Positions 56,002 through 64,000 of a stretch of DNA of 64,000 nt are shown in pieces. The notes under the pieces are model-generated. The model made no database searches. It was given only the letters and a program-made list of their open reading frames with translations, and had not been told where the DNA came from. The position numbers and the translations under genes were made by a program. The DNA is from Nigrospora sphaerica. Lineage: Eukaryota > Ascomycota > Sordariomycetes > Amphisphaeriales > Apiosporaceae. Every line of letters starts with the position of its first letter. The stretch's first letter is position 1. The stretch lies in NCBI GenBank assembly GCA_018287875.1, contig JAGVVL010000001.1, positions 2,170,001-2,234,000 of the forward strand, written 5' to 3'.

Positions 56002-59000
56002 TTTACCATGGGCGTTGGGGGTGTATACTCAAGTTTTAGATTCCAAGGCTCGGAGCATGGCGAATCTGTGTAGCGTTTGAAGTAATCATGACGAGACGGA
56101 CCCATTCCCACGGCAGGATATAACGGGGATGGGTGGTTTTTGTACCATAGTAGCACCATCTACAATTGGGTACCACTGATAGAGATGCGTCGACCCAATA
56201 ACCACAAAGATATTCCAACATGGAAAACCATGGTGGCCGAAAGATGGCCAACTCATCCTCGGCTGGGGGCCGTTGTTGCTGGGAGGGGATATAGTTTACG
56301 GGGTCTATGAGTTACTGGCCTGCCTCTTTCCCGCGGCTCTCGGTGGACGGGGTGACGGCCGACATGGACCCATACCGCGCGGCACGCAAAGGCCTACGGC
56401 ATCTGTATCCAATGTTTCACAAAGGGAGGGGGCCGCCGTGTGATACAGTTCCCCGTATGGACTTCCAACGGAGTGCAGGGCAGGATATCCCTTCATGCGG
56501 CTGCTGTGCCTTGGTCTCCCACTTCACGTACCGGCAGGAGGCGGAACCCCGGGCGTTGACGGGGGAGAGACTAGAGCTGCGATCCGAGAAGATGGGGCGC
56601 GAAGGGGTCAAAACAACCAACAGCGGCTGCTTCATTCTCGTCTTGTTATTGGAGTAGGCGTCGCCGAATGCCAGTCCGCCCCCTTTAGCGACTTTGGCGA
56701 CGACGTCCCACCGCATTCCCGTTACGCACTGCAACATGTGCCTGTCCCCAACCCGAACTCACCGTTGGGCTTGGGACCGACGTATCGAACATAGCCATGG
56801 CCGCCCGGGACGAGTCCCACCGGCATCGCTGAGTGCCCATCGTGGTCAGACGCCTGCGTCCGGGGGGAAACGGGGGTGTTGTTTCGTGAAGACCTGGACC
56901 TCGTGGTTGTCTGTCGCTTTTCCGCAATATAGTAGAACGCATACTGGTGCGTTGCGAATTGTGCGACGAGGTGCGTCATGAAAGACGAGGGGCAAAGGGC
57001 CAGCCGGCGTGTGCCAGATCGGAATCATTAAGCCCGTCGCTCGGGTGTGTGACTTTGTTCTCAGGTACGTTTAGGCTTTCCCCGGTCATATTTCCTGAGC
57101 ACTTGATAAGTTTTCCACGGCTGTAGCCGATACGGTAAAGGGGGCAGGTACGATGCGAGTGTCGAGGGTGGAAGGAGCTTCACCCGGCCACCATACGTGC
57201 CTACCTATGACCAAATGAAACAAGTAAACAAACAGGAAAACGTTAATTCTGACTTACCAAGGTCTGCAGGGAGGTTTTCTGTGGCCAGCCAACAGCCTAG
57301 TGGCGCTGTGCTTACGGCCTCCAGTCTTCCCTTTCCTCGGATACACCCAACCTCTCGATCTTCGATCTGGTGGGCACGGCTGGGTATCCTTCGGTGCAGA
57401 GGGCCCTCGGCCTGTAGTCGGTCCTAGGTCGCCCTGTAGACCACACCGCCTCCCAACCTTCATAGCGACGCTGTGGTGGTGTGTACGGTGGTGACCCGGT
57501 CTAACCTGCCGCTCAAAGGGGGTAGCGAGGGGCCGCTGTTGGTCCAGCGGGCCGCGCTTTGTGTTACCTTTGGGGGGGGCTAGGACTCCTCGGGGAATCC
57601 GGTTTGTTGTTCAAGCGTGGGCGGTCGGCCGCCGCCTACGACACAATGCCGTCTGTTTTTTCGATGGCGAATACACGGACCGGTCACGATCGGGGTCGCA
57701 GTCACGGCGGTACGGCGCAGCCCCTGAGGTGCGGAACGAATGCTCCTGGGGCATTGATTTCTTTTCTCGATCTGACACGGGTCCCCGCGAGTGCGTCGGC
57801 GTCTCCTGATCAAGTAGAAATGGCAGCCATACAGTTTGCCGACCTCGTCGACCCCTGAAACCTATATATATCACTCGTGCATAAATGCATTCCCGCATCA
57901 ACACGGCCACGGCCGCATTTTCCCCTGATCGGCTACGCTCCCGGTGGCGGCTCTGACGCCATGGCACCGGCGAAGTGAATGCACCGCGCCTGCGTGGCCG
58001 TCGTCAAGTGCCGGCCGACGCCAAGTGCCGGCCGACAGTGCGGTGCGGTGCCGAGATTCCGGGAACTACTCCTTGGCATCTAGGCACCCGCATGAAACAG
58101 ATGGGGGTGTCTGTCAAGATCTTGTGACTTCTGACTCCTCGTAGAGCGGCTGAGTAATCAGCCAAAGGCCAGATGCATGCCGTCATGATGACCTGACTAC
58201 CTAGGTACGTTGTCCGTCCTCTATCTCGTATTGATTGACCGATCTCGGCCGCGGTGAGGACTGGCAAGGGACATTGGGTAGAGTGGGGGAAACTTGCATA
58301 CCAAACAGCGCTACAATGCTGTGACAATGAAACATTCAGGGCTCTAATCGGGTCCGGTTGCTCCAAACGCCGTCTATCGGGGTTCAAACCCCTGAAAAAC
58401 CACAAAGTTGCGCTGAAGCTTGTTGGGTTGGAAGCCAACCCATGTTCCAAGGGAGCAGTATGCGCCCCCTTGGGTCTTACGGGACAGCAAACAGGTACAC
58501 AGATGATGCCGCTCACGAGGTCGTGGAGAGGTTAACGCTGCAGCATTCGTGAATAACATCACGAGTCTTTGTCTAATTGGCCGCGTGAAAGCGCCCGGCA
58601 TCCACCATTCTTGCTCCGTCCACAAGTATCACCGGTTTGTTCATGGCCGCCCAAAGATATAAAATGTAGGGTCGGCCTGGGCAGCAAGCCAAGACCTGGC
58701 CATGCAGTCGGGCCAGCAGCGAAGCAAGAAAAGGACATTGCCGCCACCGGAGGATGTCGTTGGACGGGGAGAAAAGAACCAGGGGTATGGGAGGGTGTGG
58801 TGGACTCATGGCGGGGAGTATACTTGATTGAGAAACACCATCCTCCCCCAGTGTCCCCGTCGGTAGCCGTGGCCGAAGACGACGCCGCGAGGCCCAAGTA
58901 GGAAAGGCATCGCGACGATGCCTCGTTGTGGTCAAGGCCGTGACAATGTGCGCCCGCGCCATGTTGGGCGTCACACCGCTGGCGCAATGTACATGAGAAA

Positions 59001-61991
59001 AGCAAGAAGAGGCACCGGAATCTTGAAGATTCCATACCATGTGGCATGCCGTCGGAGGCGTGGCTCAGCACGGGTTGCTGGGCCAGAAGCCCACACCAGA
59101 GAGTCCTCTTGCTTTGACGCGAAGGCGCCATGTGCTGGGATACAAGAGATCGCTCCCGCGGAAATGGATACTAACCCGTTTTGAATCACAGCAAAACGAT
59201 GACATTGCCTGCCGGGGGTTCAGGGGTGCGCCGATGCTTGCTCCTTAGGTACTTAGCCAGTCGGGTTCGTTAGCAGCTCAGAAACGCCCGGGGTAGGAAT
59301 ACTGCCCTACGGGACAAGTACACGCCTTATCCGCCCCCTTCCCCCTTCCCCCTTCCCTCCGGAGCTCGCGAGCAGCATACCCAGTAAGGTAGGAAGGATA
59401 CTGATGCTAGTGAACTGATCCCCACGCACCTACGCCATCGTCAGCACTTGTGGCTGACTAGCCCCCCCTGCTGTGACCCAACCGGGCGGGCGCAGAATAC
59501 GGCACATGTCTCTTACTACGGACGAAGAATACGTTATGCCGGCAGCCGTCATGCGAGAATCCGTCATGGGGGTGTTTTCTGATACATCCGCCCGAGGCTA
59601 GGGGTCTGTAAACTTGAAACTGGCTGGCGCCTGAGGTTATACTCGTCGAGAGGTAAGGTTCTTCGGTTATGCCCCGAGAGGCAAGTGTCTGCCTGGCAGG
59701 GGGTGTCAGGGCGCTGGGCATGTCATACATAGCTACGGGATGTTAGAAGCCGGTCGACCATCGTCGTACGACAGGAAGATATGGCAGGGTGCCATCGACA
59801 CAACAAACGTAGATCTGCTGGAATGTGTTAGCCAAGCACGCGTGCCCTCAGCCGAATTGGGGAACTGGTGTCCGTCCTCACGCCCATCGCCGGCACGATC
59901 CCGGACCCAAGATGGCAAGAAGATTACACCCTGTCAGCCCTAATACGTTGCAGCCAGTGATGAACCGACGGATAGAGACTCCGGGACAGCGAGAGGTGGA
60001 GGTGGACTGGGTCTCGCCCGGATCCCTCGGTAGGTTCCAACAGACCAATAGGACGGAACTGACGTGACCGGCGGCCTCGTCTCTTTTCCGCCCGTGCTTG
60101 TGACTTGGGACGAGAGATGAAGTGGGCTCTGCTCAGCCTCTTCCCAGATTGCTGGGTCGTCTCGGCGAGCCGAGTTCCATCACGGGACGGTTGCCGGCTG
60201 CTGCCCCGTAGGTACAAGTACACTACCAAGATATATGCCTGTTCCGCTGCGCTGGCGGTACGTACCGTTTATTTTTGCAGTGGGCGGTGGGCTGGTGAGC
60301 TGCCGGGGGGGGGGCTGTGGCGCCGCGGGGGACAGGCGACGTATCGTGTCTAATGCGGCAGGCAGCGTGGGACTGGACGCCGACGAGCTGAAAGGGGCGA
60401 GGAAAGGCGGACCGGTAGAGCGTTGAGCATCTCGTGGAAGGGGCCGGGCCAAGACAGGGATCGATGCAGTATGGGGTCAGACGTCGGCTATCTAGCCTGC
60501 CGCACCTCTATTCGTGGTATATCATGTAGGAAGGGTCGCAGCTCGGGCTGGAGCCGCTTCCGAGCGGTAACAGTCGGCTATGAGGTAGCTACCAGGATCC
60601 AGGATGGTAAGGAGGCCCTTGGCACCATGCAGCTACCTACACCGGAATCTGGATATTGGGGTTAAGACTGGGCATATATTGGGGGGAAGGCCACTCTGCA
60701 GAGAGCCGGAAGGCGGATGAGACGGCAGGGGAAGGCAAGTGAACAACGACCAGCCTATAGGGCTGGCCGGACTGCGATTCGCAGGGCCGAAAACGCCACT
60801 TCACGATGCCGCGAGGATCGAAAGGCCGCCTGCGAGATCAGGGGTCACCCTTGATACACAACCATCTCCCGGCCGGCACTTCGCCTCTCTGCCTCCCCTA
60901 GAACATGCCAAGTAAGGTTCATCACTTATATGGGCGGGGGTACGCCACGATCTGGTGCGATCTCACATGTCCCACGATGGACGATCGCCCGGGCTTCCTG
61001 GTCATTGGGAAGCTCTGGCCGGGCGGCGTTGGATTTGGGAAAGCGACGCGTTGCCGACGGCATTCCGGCCAAGGTGATGATGACCACGAAGCCGGCGCGG
61101 GCATGGAGATCGCAGCGCCAACCGACACCAGGACACGCCGGTAAGCCGACACGGTAGCGATGCGACATGACGAGGCACTCGCCCACCCCCGTGACGAGGC
61201 TGGATCGGCGCTTTGATGCTCACTTTGATGGCTCAGTGAACTGGCCGGAGTCTGGTAGTACGCTGGTTGTGACGGCGCGGTGACCGGGGTCACCCATGTG
61301 AAAAGATGCTGGCATCCATCCCAGGATGGTTGTTATGGATCGCCCGGGGGGCGCCGCTGGAGCAGTTGGTCGTTGGCTCAGCCAAACATTGGAAAGGCGT
61401 TGTCTTTTTGCGCGCGTAAACACTTGCCGAAAATACCAAGAGTGGATCGTCGGCCTCGCTTAGCAATGCGACGCCCAAACCCTGTCTCCCGCCTTCCGTT
61501 TCTTGACGGTCAGGGCCCGCCTCTCTCCACATCCGCGCGGCCAGAGCGTTGCCTACCCACTCGGGGGTTTTTCTTTCCTTCTTTCATGTCATGGCCGTGG
61601 CTGTGTGTAGTGTGATGTAGCATGAAATGCAGCCGCGCCCTTTGGTCACGGCGGGTTGTGGGAGGAAAAAAAAAGGAAAGAAAATGGCTGGATGACCGGG
61701 CACTTGCGCATCCGGCAGGCAGGCGCGTATTGTATCCAGCCGATCTTGCAACGTCGTCGTCTAGAAGCATGGAAGCAGCGACGGATCCTTGGACCGCTAG
61801 CGCTTAACAGCCCAGGCTTGTCCCGCAACCAAACACCCGAGCCCAACGGAGAGAACTGCCCTGAAAGCCCGGGCAGCTGCCTGCATACCTCCTAAAGCAA
61901 GTACTTTTCAACTATTCTCAGGTGGTACGACGTGAGTGGCATGGAAGTAAGCACGGAATATCTTAGGTCAGTACGCCGCAGAAACCCGACA

Positions 61992-62013
61992 AGTCCACAT
62001 GTGCATGTGGACT
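61992..62013. repeat. Perfect inverted repeat (10-bp arms, 2-bp spacer)
   Basis: AGTCCACATG-TG-CATGTGGACT, in the gene-free right end of the window. Confidence 0.85.
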
Positions 62014-63000
62014 CCTTAACCCTGCAGAGACATTTTGTGGACGGGCTCGAAGTGGTATGGTATGGATCCTAGGGGATGGATGGAATAATAACTTGTCGGG
62101 TAGGTACATACGAAGAGGTAAGGTACCTTAGGTAAGTAAGTACATAAAGAAGTAGTAGGTAGGAAATTGGATCCTTCCCATCTTCGTCAGCTCCGCCGTA
62201 GGAGTCGTGTGCCAGCCCATTGTTCGGGTGTGAACCACCGAGCCCTCAAGCACAGCTGCTACATGCTCTATACTTCAGTGCGTCTTGCTTACAACGTACG
62301 TACTATACGCACCTGCATGGCCAGCCGTCTCGGAACCAACACGGCCAACGGCCAATTGACGCTCTGCCGTCGCTGCCCGGCTCCCTCGCTATTGGCCGTC
62401 CCGGAAGCCGAGCCTAACAGGCCGTACCACGTTTGCAGATCAATAATCCACGCCCTATACCCTGCTTTCACTCTCCATACCTACCCAAAGCGACCAACCC
62501 ACGACCAAATCTGCCAGACTGCCATACCTGCTACCCCTGGTCTACATACTTCCCTACCTTACCTTGCCCCCCCCCCCCCCCTTGCCCGTCCAGGTCAGCC
62601 ACAAAATGAGGTGCCGGGCGCTCGCCGCCAGTCGCGGGAACTCCCCAGTGAAACGCACTGGGGGACAACTGTCGCCAGCATGGAATGGAAGCGCCGGATC
62701 CGTCATTCCTGTCCGGGATGCCATGCATATCCACCCGTTCGCAGAGGGGGGAAAAGACAGCATTGCTGGTCTGGGCAGCTGTCTCTCCTTGACGCCCAAA
62801 GGAGATAAGCGAGCGACCGAGACAGCCCTGTCAGCAACGCGCACTTCGAGGGCTTAGGCGACCGGGGAACACATGCCGTGGCGGAATGACCTCGGTCCAG
62901 CTCCTCGATTAATGTTCAACGTCCCGTCCCTAGGCCTTACACGGTTCCCACCAGGGGGAGAGAGGGGGAAAGACTAGCGGGTCATTCCCAGGGTCCGTAG

Positions 63001-63016
63001 CCCCCCCCCCCCCCCC
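63001..63016 (+). repeat. Poly-C run (16 C)
   Basis: One of several C or G runs of 13 or more in non-coding DNA; others are at 19858-19875, 21386-21402 (G), 24620-24632, 39717-39732 (G) and 62567-62581. Confidence 0.9.
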
Positions 63017-64000
63017 GGGCACTCGGCGCTCCCTCCTCGCTGGTCGCTACCCACCAGCAGGGAACAGCCGGTGGTCCTCTCACCTCCATCGGGCTACAGA
63101 GAACCGGGGCGATCCCCGGGGAACCATTCGAACGCGTCCGTCGTGGAGGCCCCTACCATGGCAAACCATCCCATCTCGGCCTGATTGGCACCTCGTAACT
63201 TGAGCCGCTTGGGAATAAACTCGTGCGGCAAGTTGCCGTTGGCATCTGCCCCGGCCGACTATCGTGTGCCTATGGCTCCCAGCTCCCCCTGGTCATGCAG
63301 CCATTCCATCCGCTCATCCGCCGTTCCACACCCTTCCCCCCAACGTCCGCAAACGTTGGTCGCCTCTGCTCTGCTCAGGCCTTCTGCAGCAGCAAGCGAC
63401 GTGGAATGACGAGGATATGCAGCTGCAACCGGCTGCTTTGGGCAGACCACCCCCTGGGCCACCGCCTCTGACTCGTCAGTCGCCCACCGCGGGCGCAAGC
63501 CGGGCCATTCTGATTGTGCATCCATTGTTCGCTACTGTACGGGGGGAAAAGGCAAAACGTCAGTTTGTGGCGGCTCCCAACGCGCCAGTGCTCCAGGGCT
63601 CCTCCAGGGCTCCTCCAAGGCTCCTCCAGGGCCCCTCCTCCCGCCTGGCCGCGTTGCCCCTGTGCTACAAACCCGGGCCCGCGGGCTGAGGTCACTCGCG
63701 CTGCTTTGCTTCTCCGGATCCTGCCCACCCCCCGAGCTCATGTGCGGACGGTTAATGGCGACCGCCTGCCCCCCTTGACCTTTTATGTTACACCCCCCGG
63801 CGAGTATATCAACCTGACCTGACCATCAGGAACGAGGCGGCGGAACACTTGGCATACATGGCCGTTCCTAGGTTGCCCGCCCAATACGTTGTCTTGGGTC
63901 CTGTACGATGTGCGAGACCCGGTATGTACACCCCAGAATGTACACTTCTTTTCATGCCTACCCAACTCGCCTCCGGCGACCAACTTACATACCTTACTTA

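Larger units (their letters stand above)
56002..64000. other. 8-kb region to the window end with no supportable gene
   Basis: Both strands were read. All open frames are short or of chance composition, and none shows a recognisable domain or consistent exon chain. Visible sequence features: a 14-bp GGGGTT-CA-AACCCC dyad (58379-58392), a 17-bp tandem (58005-58038), repeated CCCCCTT units (~59335-59360), a perfect palindrome (61992-62013), poly-C runs (62567-62581 and 63001-63016) and repeated CTCCAGGG units (~63590-63640). TAGGTA/TACCTA words recur at ~58198, 59247, 62100 and 62118. Confidence 0.5.

Noticed and set aside
58300..58410. Possible tRNA around the GGTTCAAACC element
   Set aside because: Only the T-arm can be drawn; no matching 7-bp acceptor stem, no A box and no anticodon arm at the right distance on either strand.

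Overview
The window is nuclear DNA from a filamentous ascomycete (Pezizomycotina, most like Sordariomycetes). The genes are GC-rich and have short introns (mostly 50-160 bp) with GTRNGY donors, CTAAC-type branch sites and CAG/TAG acceptors. They include families diagnostic of moulds: palF, a Zn(II)2Cys6 regulator, verprolin, a fungal vezatin and fused MOCO sulfurase. No rRNA, tRNA or CRISPR array was found. All gene models are read from sequence only; there is no transcript evidence.

Layout. 1-1327: 3' part of a vezatin/Inp2-type gene. 2411-3401: PCNA. 4189-5624: pyridoxal kinase, with an 11-nt microexon. 6164-7008 (-): dUTPase with two possible starts. 7176-8564: a Tc1-type DNA transposon with TIRs and TA duplication, broken by one nonsense codon. 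9037-11791: NOP14. 13228-16159: an unrecognised 893-aa protein. 17201-18675 (-): verprolin. 22431-23780: a mitochondrial membrane protein. 25274-26405: a four-TM protein. 30175-31214 (-): CHORD/CS co-chaperone. 31988-32478: glutaredoxin-like protein. 33187-34396 (-): HpcH/HpaI aldolase. 35858-37730 (-): cytochrome P450. 41502-43198 (-): Zn2Cys6 regulator. 44866-47685 (-): molybdenum cofactor sulfurase. 48521-50380: CDC6. 53471-56001: palF/RIM8. 56002-64000 holds no supportable gene.

How genes relate. Most are unrelated housekeeping genes, as is usual in fungi. The clearest shared theme is S phase. PCNA, dUTPase and CDC6 all carry ACGCG/ACGCGT (MBF/MCB-type) clusters 140-270 bp upstream of their starts. 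In PCNA the three cores are spaced exactly 11 bp apart. The aldolase, P450, Zn2Cys6 and MOCO-sulfurase genes form a same-strand run of metabolic genes separated by long spacers, but no biosynthetic backbone enzyme is present.

Long spacers (18.7-22.4, 26.4-30.2, 37.7-41.5, 50.4-53.5 and 56-64 kb) contain poly-C/poly-G runs, pyrimidine tracts, small tandem and inverted repeats, and many TAGGTA/TACCTA words. I did not find a convincing new multi-gene system. The most interesting observations are regulatory or structural: helically phased MBF sites, dual-start dUTPase, the 11-nt exon, the palF leader, and a P450 with non-canonical I-helix and haem-loop residues.
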